Of a stretch of 64,000 nucleotides of DNA, positions 11,994-22,131 are shown one piece after another (the stretch's first letter is position 1; each line of letters opens with the position of its first letter). Position numbers and translations under genes: made by a program. Origin of the DNA: Siphonodentalium dalli (lineage: Eukaryota > Mollusca > Scaphopoda > Gadilida > Siphonodentaliidae); the NCBI GenBank assembly GCA_032622095.1, contig CP136062.1, forward strand, positions 4,092,001-4,156,000. Direction: 5' to 3'. The notes under the pieces are model-generated. The model did no database searches, was not told where the DNA came from, and saw only the letters and a list, made by a program, of their open reading frames with translations.

Positions 11994-12128
11994 CACAGTT
12001 GTTGGAAGATTTGATCAAAATCCGCTGATAAATACACATACCATTACTTTAATAATAATATTATTATCATTGATGTAATGGTGTGTGTATTTATCATTGG
12101 ATTTTGATAATAATTTCCAACAACTGTG
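11994..12128. mobile_element. Foldback MITE, 135 bp, CACAGTTGTTGGAA family
   Basis: The sequence is nearly one long palindrome centred near 12061, starting CACAGTTGTTGGAA and ending TTCCAACAACTGTG-like. The flanks ATTTGATT (11986-11993) and ATCTGATT (12129-12136) form an 8-bp target duplication with one mismatch. The ends match those of the larger foldback at 13888-14568, so both belong to one family. The 8-bp duplication points to hAT-type mobilisation. Confidence 0.87.
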
Positions 12129-12136
12129 ATCTGATT

Positions 12137-13741
12137 GCACTATTTTGAAAACATGGGAATAGAAATAGTTGTATAAAAACCTAGTGAATAAAATACTTCT
12201 TTGATTCATAGAAATAAGGGGTAAAAGTGGCAATCTTAACAATAAAAGCCTATCCATCACCCCACCCCACCCCACACAATTTTGAACTCTCATTTATACA
12301 TCACTGCATCATATATTCCACATCACTGTCCATTTCCCACCCACCACCAAAATAAAATTAATTAAATTAAATAAATACAAAAATATTATTTCTATTTGGT
12401 ATTTAACTATTTAAAATAAAGAATACCTGTAGCTGTTGAATACATTGAAGAATTTAATGGATGCCCCCCCCCCCCCCACCAAAATAATAAAAAAAACAAT
12501 ATCCAAGCACTCAACAGAGCTCACTGTGTAAACAATCACACGTGTTTTTTTGTTTATTACCATGTTTACATCGACGTCGGTGGGGAGGAGTTTGGAACAG
12601 CCTGTTCAACAGCCAACACTATTAAATGCACTGCGTCACAACTAGGTCACATTATTGCATCAGATATAACTATTTATTTCAATTAAAAGAACTTGGTTGA
12701 CGCACGATATTATTTCGAATTGTATAGCAAAATCAACTTAAAATTTATTTGGAAGTTGTCAAAAGTTTGAGACCGCTACTTCGACCAGCTACCGAGTCAC
12801 TTGTTGAGTCGTTTCCGGCCGAAAGCCGGGCAGGATGGTCGGAACGCATTGTGCAATTCCCTTCACCCTTCCAAGTCACTGTCTGAACACTCCAGAGTAA
12901 TCGGCCAAAGGTCACCGATGTCATTTGCTTGCTTGAGTGACAAAACAAATATTTAAACCTCGGAATCTTTTTCTTTTCGTAATTTGAGATGACTAGTTAT
13001 GACTCGGGGAAACGCGTATGCATTGACACATTTATCACTCAAACTGACATTTAGTTTGACGTCGCATACTCAATGATCTATATAACGGCGTCGGGTAACA
13101 GGCATATTACTGGAACAGCGTAATTTTAAACAGCGAATGAGGGAGGCGCATTTTGATAGGTGTATTTGGGGTTGCTCCGACTGGCCGATGCCAATAACAG
13201 CCAATCAGATATAGTTTTACTCCAGTGATGGATACCCCCTCTTGTTATTGCTGAGTGAGAATCGTGGAAAATCCGAAAATGCTGTCAAAACGGCGACTTG
13301 GATGTATTTTAATTTTTTTTAAAGCTATTTATAGTAGACGGTTGCACGATTCTCACACAGTTTTAGAAAGGTCTGAATATGACCTTTCTAGTGCACCTAC
13401 CTGCATTTGATGGCATATAATATCCGCCAGTCGGAGGTCCTTCAAAAACACGTGTTAAAATGTCAAACATTTTTTACGTGCGAAACACATCGAAAATCGG
13501 AAACTTTGACGTCATAAATAAAATATTTATAAACGTAAGACCCAGATAATATTTATAACGTCGGCAGAGTAAGATTAAGTTCCATTAGTGTGCCGATTGC
13601 CATCTCGTTTGAGTGTTTTGTTAGGAAGATATGATTGATTAAAAACAGTTCACTTTTGTCTTTTTTTACCCAAATCTTAAAAATTACGTCGTGACGTTGA
13701 ACATCCCTAGTTAGTTGCGCTGTAACCTATCGAGTGCGCTG
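12137..13741. other. Intergenic sequence without a recognised gene
   Basis: No domain-bearing frame was found. There is a C-run near 12465-12477. An 11-bp inverted pair TGAGAATCGTG / CACGATTCTCA lies about 75 bp apart (13255-13360). Open frames here are short and unremarkable. Confidence 0.5.
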
Positions 13742-14665
13742 TGCTATTCTCTTTCAATTCGTCTACCGGCACAGTGACCCACACATTCCTTGGAACAAAC
13801 ATAGCAAATAGATAAAATGAATCCAACCGCCTCACATGGTCTGCGTGACGGCATATTATTGGAAAATAAAGCACACTTACTTGGATGCACAGTTGTTGGA
13901 AACTTGTCAAATAACCCGAAAAGAGATGTCACCACCACTACTTATTAATATAATTGACAAGTAGGGAAAGCTACTGAGCCCACCCATCTCCCATCAAACC
14001 ATGTCACCGCTCGTTTCGTGTTCAATTGCAACAATAAAAACATTAATTTCAGAAAAATACAACATCCTAGTAATAAAACATATATTTCTTTTCACGTTTA
14101 CTGTAAGTGCAGTAGAAAATTATCACTTTATAATTACTTTTATCGTATACAACATCCGAAAACAACTGTGCAACTGTGGGCAGCCGATTCCACGAGTCGC
14201 CATCCGAGAGTCAAGGGCAGATAATTTCAAATGCTATTAAAGTATTATCTGCGCTTGACTCTCGGATGGCGACTCGTGGAATCAGCGAGCCGCTGTTGTT
14301 TGGGAAGTTGTATACGATAAAAGTAATTATACAGTGATAATTTTCTACTGCACTTACGGTAAACATGAAAAGAAATATATGTTTTATTACTAGGAAAGTA
14401 GGATGTTGTACTTTTCTGAAATTAATGTTTTTATTGTTGCAATTGAACACGAAACGAGCGGTGACATGGTTTGATGGCTCAGTAGCTTTCCCTACTTGTC
14501 AATTATATTAATAAGTAGTGGTGGTGACATCTCTTTTCGGGTTTTTTGACAAGTTTCCAACAACTGTGCTTGGATGTTACCTCTCCGCCATTTTAGCATC
14601 GTGACAACCTCAGAAGCGGATTCGCGGGAAAGTTTGCACATGCGCATCAATCGCTTCCTAAATAA
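13742..14665. repeat. Dispersed repeat, copy A (interrupted by a foldback element)
   Basis: The flanks 13742-13887 and 14577-14665 together align with 36403-36627. Shared phrases include CACACATTCC, AAATCCAACCGCCTCAC, GGCATATT and CATCAATCGCTTCCTAAA. The intervening 13888-14568 is absent from the other copy. Both are probably fragments of an older dispersed element whose type I cannot name. Confidence 0.8.
13888..14568. mobile_element. Foldback transposon, 681 bp, with 8-bp target duplication
   Basis: The two halves are near-perfect reverse complements over about 325 bp each, meeting near 14228-14238 around a loop of about 20 bp. The outer ends are CACAGTTGTTGGAAACTTGT and its complement ACAAGTTTCCAACAACTGTG. 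CTTGGATG flanks it at 13880-13887 and 14569-14576. The pre-insertion form is seen at about 36533-36540. The paired frames at 14001-14240 and 14211-14450 encode the same peptide from opposite strands and are a product of the palindrome, not genes. Confidence 0.94.
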
Positions 14666-14674
14666 GGATGGTCA

Positions 14675-15122
14675 CTAAAAAGTGTACTCCGACCCCGGCA
14701 CCGACTCGGAGAAAATGTGTACTCGGAAGATATATGTTGCATATCTTTTCTACTTTATGGAAAAACTAATTTTCTTTTGCTAAATTATATGCTACTATGC
14801 CAATTTATTCAATATGTGATAAAAAATTTACCGAAAAAATTACTAACATACTTCTTAATAGCATTTTTACTTCGAAAACACACTAAAAAGTGTACTCCAA
14901 GAAATAGTGAACCCGAGCTAAATCTTGAATTTCACTATCCACTTCACAAACATTAAATGACGTACAATACTTTTAACAGGTTGTAGAAATATATTGGTGA
15001 TATGAATTAATTATTTTATGCAGTGAAACATATTCAATTCTCACATTTGTCGTGGTGTCAAAAAATGTCATACTCCGGCCCGACGCCGACTCGGGGGAAA
15101 TTGTGTACTCGGAAGATATATG
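14675..15122. repeat. Direct repeats around GTGTACTCCG / ACTCGGAAGATATATG
   Basis: A block of about 60 bp (14681-14740: GTGTACTCCGACCCCGGCAC, then GACTCGG, then GTGTACTCGGAAGATATATG) recurs in diverged form at 15065-15122. The phrase CACTAAAAAGTGTACTCC also appears near 14674 and 14881. This could be the paired ends of an element in direct orientation, or a decayed tandem repeat. Confidence 0.6.
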
Positions 15123-15249
15123 ATATAACTGTATCACTATTATACGAATAATTTATTATTTCAACGAACTATAAGTCAGCGAAGTCATAGTTATACCAAT
15201 GTTAACTTCATTCAAACATTACAAATTATTCTTCTATTATAATAAACTT

Positions 15250-17052
15250 ATCTGGGGAGCAAAAGTTACAGAGTTGCACATACTTATGAGTATGGCTTGA
15301 TGTGGTATAGAAAACAACAGGTATTTATATGGCGGGTCCGCTTGGAAATTGTTCATTATAATGTTGTTATATTTATTTTTGAATTTATTATTGATTTTTC
15401 AAAAATAGGTCAAGTGATGCAATTCCAGAAAAAAATATATTTATAGCAAATTTTTATTATTTACCAAGCGTACCCGTCAGGGGGGGGGGGGGGTAGGAAA
15501 AAATTTCCAGGCACGTATGATGGGGTGGGTGTGTGTCTCTTGGGTCCAAAAAAAAGTTTTTTCCATATGCCAAATTTTTTTTCCATTCCTGCTATTGAGT
15601 CTTATTTTGATGTGTTTTGAACAGAAACAGGTCATATATAGTTGATACTAATGCTATACTACATATAGAGGTTATCAGAAGTTGGATCAGTTGCACAATG
15701 GCCAACAATAACCCAAATTCAACTTATAGAATTACACTGCGCTATTGGAAAAATAAAATTTAATCAGGATTCCATCTACTGATACAGCAAAATAAGAATA
15801 ACTATGCAGAACTCAGCTGAAAATAAGCAATAAAATGAAAGCACACTTGACCATATGTGACTTGGAAATAAAGATATAATAAATAATGGAATAAAATAGA
15901 CTTTTGACAATGTAAAACAAAATCTTAACAAATAAATTGAAGGCCAGCCGGGCCAGCTTGAACAATTTCACATTGTTTTCCATGTTAATGTGGATCAGCT
16001 TGTAATGTTAATCACAGTAACGAAGATTTTATCGTCACTGATATCGTGAGCAAAAAAGAAGTGAAATTGGGCTATCCATCCATATTATTCCCAATTATTA
16101 CGAAGCCTATTACTTCAGGCAGTGGCTACCAGCCTGCCATTACACGCTATAACATGTTTCCTCAGTTCTGGTTTCTGAGATGCCCCAAGAAGAGTCACGC
16201 ATGTATATCATGGTTATGTTTGGTATTAGCATTATTCTTCAAACTGGGATGAACTGGGATGAACAGTTGTATTTCCACATGTTTTGATAAACAATTTGAT
16301 TCCAGCAATACAGTAATGCCCTAATTAAACGACTCCATAACCACAGCAGAATAATGGGTAATTTTTCGGATTTAGTCGGAAATTAAAATTAAATTACCCA
16401 TTATTCTGCTGTGGTTATGGAGTCGATTAATTAGGGCATTACTGTATATCACATAGCAAATATCAAAATATCAAATAATCTGAAATTTGTTGTACCGGTA
16501 CCATGTATTCTGTAGAATAATCAAATGTGATTATGTGACTAGATCATGTGACTATATATTATGAAAATGAATGTTAATAAAAACCTTGGCACTCTGCCTA
16601 TATATCCCTAGAAATGTGATTATGTTGACACATTTCTTGATTAATGACACTTATATGATAAATTCAAATAGTATAGTTATCTCATTATGCACTGTTCTAT
16701 TCAAATATAGCGCAATAAATTATGATAATGCAGGATAATCAGCTATTTGGTTGCTCAATTGATAATTTTTCTCAAATTTAAGGGGGGTGGGTGTCCAAAA
16801 CTGACCGGAAAAAAACTTCCTGAAACAGAAAAAAAAGGGTGGGTGTCCAAAATTGCCTGGAAAAAAGGCCAGAAACGGAAGAAATTGGGTGGGTGGGTAC
16901 CCTGTGGCCGGAAAAAAATAAAATGATCATACGTGCCTGGAAATTTTTTCCGACCCCCCCCCTGTACCCGTCAGATAAATACCCGTTGTTTCCAATACCA
17001 TATCAAGTCACACTCATAAATATATGCAACTCTGTAACTTTTGCTCCGCAGA
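15250..17052. mobile_element. Inverted-repeat element, about 1.8 kb
   Basis: The left arm (15254-15335) and right arm (16975-17050) are reverse complements around GGAGCAAAAGTTACAGAGTT, a CATAC(T)CATA motif and a CAACGGGTATTTAT-like block. Further inward, the pair around 15470-15525 and 16925-16972 shares ACCCGTC, a G/C run, GGAAAAAATTTCCAGGCACG and TATGAT. Combined arm length is at least 140 bp. No target duplication could be fixed. The interior has no coding capacity and contains a TA-flanked MITE at 16311-16444. Confidence 0.72.
16311..16444. mobile_element. Tc1/mariner-type MITE, 134 bp
   Basis: Arms of about 50 bp form an almost perfect palindrome starting CAGTAATGCCCTAATTA and ending TAATTAGGGCATTACTG. 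TA dinucleotides flank it at 16309-16310 and 16445-16446, the target duplication of the Tc1/mariner superfamily. The loop is about 30 bp, AT-rich, and has no coding capacity. Confidence 0.9.
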
Positions 17053-17725
17053 GTTGCATGGAAATCCCAATTCAAATTTTTTCACTTGACCTCCCCCTTA
17101 ATATAGGCGTGACATAATTTGCAAATAAGCTTAAGCTCAAATAAAAATTAATATGCATTGATTCCCCCTGAATTAATAAATGAAAGTGTCAATGACACTG
17201 TAGCTCAACTTATGTAATCATATGAAATTTGGATGAAAAATACAGGCTGTGGAGTACGTGTGCCAAAGGATCTTGTGATGGAAAAAACGGAATCAAAGAT
17301 GACTGCCAACGACCATGTTTTTCATCCAAAAATGTTAAAATTTGATAGCTCCCATCTAGAGGTGATCCCAATCGTGCCTGCAAAATTTCATAATGATCCG
17401 GCCATAAATACAGGCTGTAGGGTATGGCGATGGATTCAAATTCAAATTTCATACCTCCCATCGAGAGGTCATGCTGATTGTGCATATGAAATTTGGTGTT
17501 AATCGGACAAAATATGCATGATAAGGAGTGTCAGAGCCAAAGGATTTAGTGATGGCAAGAACAGAATCAAAGATGGTTGCCATGTTTTTTATAGAAAAAA
17601 AGTTCAAATTTGATAGCTACCATTTAGATGTGATCCCAATTGTGCCTGCAAAATTTCAAAATGATCGGGCCATAAATATGGGCTGTAGGGTGTGCCAATG
17701 GAATCAAAACCAAGCCCTTACCGAG
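17053..17725. repeat. Diverged copy of the 161-bp satellite family
   Basis: From 17182 the phrase GTGTCAATGACACTGTAGCT, then CAACTTATGTA, matches the left border of the array at 22132. Two diverged monomers follow, with GCCAAAGGATYTTGTGATGG-like starts near 17262 and 17537, a CAAAGATG phrase, GATCCCAATYGTGCCTGCAA and TTTCA(T/A)AATGAT. It is much less conserved than the large array, so it is an older or independent copy. Confidence 0.7.
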
Positions 17726-17734
17726 CATGAAGGC

Positions 17735-18000
17735 TTAATAAGCCTTCAACAGGCTTAATAAGCCTTCAACAAGGATTTGACAAGGATTGGAGTGCTTATG
17801 TCAATCTCAGAAAGCACTCGCTTAGGACTTAAGTGCTTATATCGTCACAGTAAGCACTCGCTTAGGACTCAAGTGCTTATATCGATCACAGTAAGCACTC
17901 GCTTAAGACTGGAGTGCTGCTATAAGATGCAGTCAGGTACATGTATGCACTCGATAAGGAGTCGAGTCCTATAGGTCTCCCAAAATAAGCACTCTGGAAA
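17735..18000. repeat. Tandem repeats: 20-bp GCTTAATAAGCCTTCAAC and ~50-bp AGTGCTTA...TAAGCACT
   Basis: GGCTTAATAAGCCTTCAACA occurs twice near 17732-17772. A unit of about 50 bp follows with four to five copies (17790-18000), each holding AAGTGCTTAT and AGTAAGCACTCGCTTA, so every unit has its own dyad (AGTGCTTA against TAAGCACT). Copy quality drops to the right. Confidence 0.82.
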
Positions 18001-18489
18001 ATGAGGGCTTGTGCATGGCGAAGGCTAACTGTTCTGTTAACTATTAAAATTAAGACTTCTGCCAGATCTTTCATACTAAAATAAGGATTCAAATTAAGGC
18101 TTCAATAGATTGTTGGCCTCTTAGCCCTCGAAGCTCGACTTAGAATATTTCATTACAAAACTGAAACTACAAATTAACAAAGTCCAAAATGGAGAAATTG
18201 ATGGTAAAATGAATAATTATTTGGCAAATTTGTAGTTTTAACAATTTTTGTGGCAATAGAAATTTCAAAATATTCAGAATTTATCAAGCTTTCACATGGT
18301 GAAAATATTGTGATTTAAATCAAATTTTAATAAATTAAAATTAATTAAATAATGAATACTTAATAATTTTTCAAGTTGAAAGACGATACACTATTTAAAT
18401 AACTGGGTCAATAATTTGATATAATGATCATAAAAATAGTTTAATTAGTATATGTATAGTTATTGTGATGCATTGTAACCCCTTCATAT
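18001..18489. other. AT-rich stretch, nothing recognised
   Basis: No frame, inverted end or repeat could be supported here. Confidence 0.5.
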
Positions 18490-19880
18490 ATCTCCTATAT
18501 ATTTTGAGACTTCCGTACATGTATGTGTGTATATATATATGTGTGTATGTGGGTACTTCATAGAATCGAAAACGGCTGCGCGGATCAAGCTCAAATTTCG
18601 TATATAAGTGTAAAATCCCACGGGGATCGCCCATGTCGCATTTTGGACAAGCTCAGAGCACCGCTTCTCCCTTCCCAGTCACAAAAAATGGTACCATGGG
18701 GGTTAACACACCAACGCTCCTTATATCTTCCATATTGGGAGATGTAACCGGTTAACACTCTTTATAGTCATCGACGTATTGATCTAAGAGGCGTAACTCT
18801 ACATTTTTTATTAGTTTTCGCAATGTGATTCTTACGTCTGGGTCTCGGCGAGTGCATCATTATACAGACATGAGCGTGTTGTGTGATTCTTACGTACTCA
18901 GGGCTTCCTAGGAACGCGGATCGGGTCAGTTTTTCCGCCCTAGGTGATTTTCACCTTGAAACGGGTACCCACAAATTATATATATGCGTGTTGTGTGATT
19001 CTTACGTACTTAGGGCTTCCTAGGAACGCGGATCGGGTCAGTTTTTCCGCCCTAGCGCCCCTAGGTGATTTTCACCTCGAAACGGGTACCCACAAATTAT
19101 ATATATGTGTGCATGTGTCCTTTATAGACTCGACCGATTGCGCTCACACTTGCTACCTACGGGAAGTGTCATGGACGGGTTAAATTGTGACCCCGACCTG
19201 ACCTTGACCTTGAAAATGATCAATTCAAGGTCAAATCTGGTAAAATATTGAAAAACAAAAAATTAATTCAAAAATATAAAAAAAAAATTAAATTCAAAAA
19301 TTAAATTAATTACAAAAAATAAAAATTGTCATTTTTCTGACGAACGCCGCCAGTGGTGGGCTAACCTGCCAGTCCTATATAAAGTAAACGGGAGCATTTA
19401 TTCAACATATGAGGGGTCCTCCTAAAATATTAAATTTAAATTGTTAAATGTTTTTTAGATTTGAACTTGTTAAATGTTTTAAGATTTGAACTCCTTTCTT
19501 AATTTATCAGCACATTGTTTACATTACATTTTTCTGTTTTGTTTTTAAATCAAAATTTTGAAAAACTATTGCTGTTATAATATCCGCATGGTTACCCTGA
19601 GTCATGTACCGCACCAAATTTGGAAAAAAAAGTTGCGAGCAGATCAAAATACAGCTAGATTTAATTTAATTTAGTTACGGTATTTTTAGATTGAACTGCT
19701 GACTCAATTTAACATTTAAAAAAAAATTAATAAAATTTAATTTAAAAAAAAATTTAAATACAAAAAAAACAAATGCCACTTTAACATCCAAGTCACCACA
19801 CCAAGTTTGGTTGAAATCGGTCCAGGGGTCTTGGAGAAAAATCGCGAACAAACAGATCCTATGCTTTTATATACACAGCT
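18490..19880. mobile_element. Helitron-related sequence, diverged
   Basis: The left edge (TCTCCTATATATTTTGAGAC, a GTGTGTAT stretch, then CGAAAACGGC) has the layout of the Helitron 5' end at 5661. At 19195-19240 the ACCTTGACCTTGAAAATGAT and TCAAGGTCAAAT phrases match the internal part of the copies at 48-53 kb. At 19800-19860 a CCAAGTTTGGTTGAAATCGG block appears in reverse orientation. No clean CTAG end was found, so this is a mosaic of old copies. Confidence 0.45.
18875..19105. repeat. Tandem duplication, ~112-bp unit, two copies
   Basis: GTGTTGTGTGATTCTTACGT, then AGGGCTTCCTAGGAACGCGG, a CCGCCCTAG motif and CGAAACGGGTACCCACAAAT repeat almost identically at 18875-18986 and 18987-19105. The second copy has 9 extra bases (CGCCCCTAG). 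The frame across it is repeat-derived. Confidence 0.85.
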
Positions 19881-20194
19881 ACACCGGAGAACATACATTC
19901 TTTTCGCCTTTAATTGTGAAAATTGTGATAAGTGTCATGCAAAATGAAAATATGTGTTTTTACCATGGATAAATTTCCATCAAGGTGCAAATAGAAATTT
20001 CAGCACATTATGATTTGATAACAAAAAGGTTGTTTGAATATAGCCAATTTGACACTGAATGTATGCAAGGATATCAAAATTAGGGTGAAGAAAGATGGCA
20101 GCAGAATTTTAATGCAGCCATTGGCCGGCTCAGTCTGACATTGATTGGTCGAAAATATCTGCTAATAATTATTTGATTGACAGCTGTGGAAAGG
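19881..20194. other. No gene recognised
   Basis: AT-rich sequence with no supported feature. Confidence 0.5.
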
Positions 20195-20575
20195 TCCATT
20201 ATGGGGCCGTGCTCATTTTCACACTCAAGTAACCTATCAACAAGAAATTAGAACTATATACAGGACAAATTTGGAGTTGATATCCCAAGGCATTCAAGTG
20301 TTAGAGTGAAATGAAACTCGAAATGCACATTTATAATAAAATTATATCGTCCCACACCCTCCCCTTATTTGTGGTACCAGACTCAAGTGATCCATTGACA
20401 AGAACTATAATTATACAGGACAAATTTATAGTTGATATCTCAAAGCATAAAGAGTTATATTGAAACAAATCTTGAAATGCACATTTATACTAAAAGTGAC
20501 CACCAGCCTCCCCACTGGCCCCTGATTATGGGACCATGCTCATGTTCACACTCAAGTAACCTATCAGTGGTCGAG
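20195..20575. repeat. Tandem repeat, ~170-bp unit, just over two copies
   Basis: The phrases CTCAAGTRAYCYATYRACAA, TACAGGACAAATTT, AGTTGATATC and GAAATGCACATTTATA recur at about 20225-20335 and 20390-20490, with a partial third start at 20535. A further dispersed copy of the same block is at 21900-21990. Confidence 0.75.
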
Positions 20576-20738
20576 ATGCTGACGTCATAATTGGTCTGTC
20601 AATTTGAAACAATTTTCGGAAATGCTTTGTTCATGTGCACATTTATTGGGGATTTTTTGGAAAATATATGCCTGGAAAGTGGTCTCGTCATGACAAAATT
20701 ATAGAATTACTTGATTATGAATGAAATTATAAAAAATA

Positions 20739-20847
20739 AGTTTTAGTTTGACCGTATATCAAGAAATAATGATAATTTTTATAATTCACGTCAATTATGA
20801 GGCTTGTCTTTTACCGTTATTTCTCAATGTATGGTCAAACTAAAACT
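20739..20847. mobile_element. Small foldback MITE, ~109 bp
   Basis: The left arm AGTTTTAGTTTGACC...ATCAAGAAATAA pairs with the right arm TTATTTCTCAAT...GGTCAAACTAAAACT. TA lies to the left, but the right flank is GTTA, so the target duplication is uncertain. Confidence 0.75.
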
Positions 20848-21349
20848 GTTAGCCTTAAATACAGACTACCTACACTGTCAGAGTCTAAGATTATTATATG
20901 GGGCTGGGAACCCCAATGAAATTGGGGACAATTTTCTTTCCTTCAAACAAGGGGGTGGTGGGTACCTAATGCCAGGAAAAACTTTATTAAGCTCTGTGCA
21001 TGCAAACTCCCCCCCCCCCCCATCTTAAAATAAATGAACAAATAATGAACTCTACTAACTTTAAATTTAGTCTTAAAATGTACAGATAATGAACTCAACT
21101 ACATGTAACTCACCTACAGGATCCGAATAACACACTGAAGCCCGAATCGCTGGCAGTAATTGAAAAATAAACTCAACTCATAACAGTAACTAAAATAGAT
21201 AACTGATTGAAATTCATGGTAGTCAAAGAACTCAAAGTCATGGCAATGACTGAGGAGCCCTATTGCAATAGTTTTGTCAATTAACGAATGGAAACGAATA
21301 AATCCAGCAAAATGGGCAGTGTCAGTCATTTTTGTACCATCAATCATCT

Positions 21350-21600
21350 GCAAAATAAATATTCAGCATAAAATATAGTCCATATTTTATTTATGAGGCT
21401 TGTGTCATCCATACCATAGGCGACTACAAAGTGCCTTTGCAGTTGTGGTCTGAAAACGAAGATTTTAAAATGTGTCCAAACACGTATTTTATTTATGAGA
21501 CTTGTGTCAAGTATTATTGGAGAAGACGTCCATACCATATGTGACCACAAATGATAGTGTCAATGACACTCAATGACACTGTAGCTTAACTTGATATACG
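21350..21600. repeat. Diverged direct repeats (TTTATTTATGAG..CTTGTGTCA) and a satellite-border copy
   Basis: The phrase TATTTTATTTATGAGRCTTG, then TGTCA and CCATACCATA, occurs near 21384 and 21486. At 21553-21590 TGTCAATGACACT is doubled before CTGTAGCTTAACTT, matching the border of the 161-bp satellite family. Confidence 0.6.
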
Positions 21601-22131
21601 GTAATCACAATTAATTAAGAATACTGAAAAACAAGACGGCTAACAGCAGCTATGTTTTTTAAGCAATTCATCCCGTATCTTGTTCTGATATACATAACAA
21701 ATTTCATGATTACTGGACAAAAGATATGGTCTATGGCCCATGCTAATAGATTTACATAGTGTAATACTGAAAAACAAAATGGCCGAGTGTGGCCACGTTT
21801 TTTGGCCGATTGACACAAAAACATTTTGTTCTCATCTACATGTCTGTCAACTTCCATGACAATAGCTTTTCTGGACTACGTCAAGTTAAGTTAATAACAA
21901 TATACAGGACAAATTTGGAGTTGGTATCTCAAAACATTCAAGTGTTAGACTGAAATGAAGCTCGAAATGCAGATTAATAATAAAATTATGTCATAATAAT
22001 TATGGGACCGGAGAGAAGGATGGTCCTACGGATGGAATGACGGAATGGATGCCGGGAGACGAAGAGACTCATCAACCCAGATGCCGACATGTGTACACAT
22101 GTTGGGACACATAAAAACAGGTCTGATGAGA
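21601..22131. other. Repeat fragments, no gene
   Basis: Contains a third dispersed copy of the 20.2 kb repeat (21900-21990), and a GGAATGACGGAATGGATGCC stretch before the satellite array. No coding sequence is supported. Confidence 0.55.

Noticed and set aside
14001-14450. Matching ~79-residue frames on opposite strands
   Set aside because: They are the two arms of the foldback palindrome, so the same sequence is read twice.
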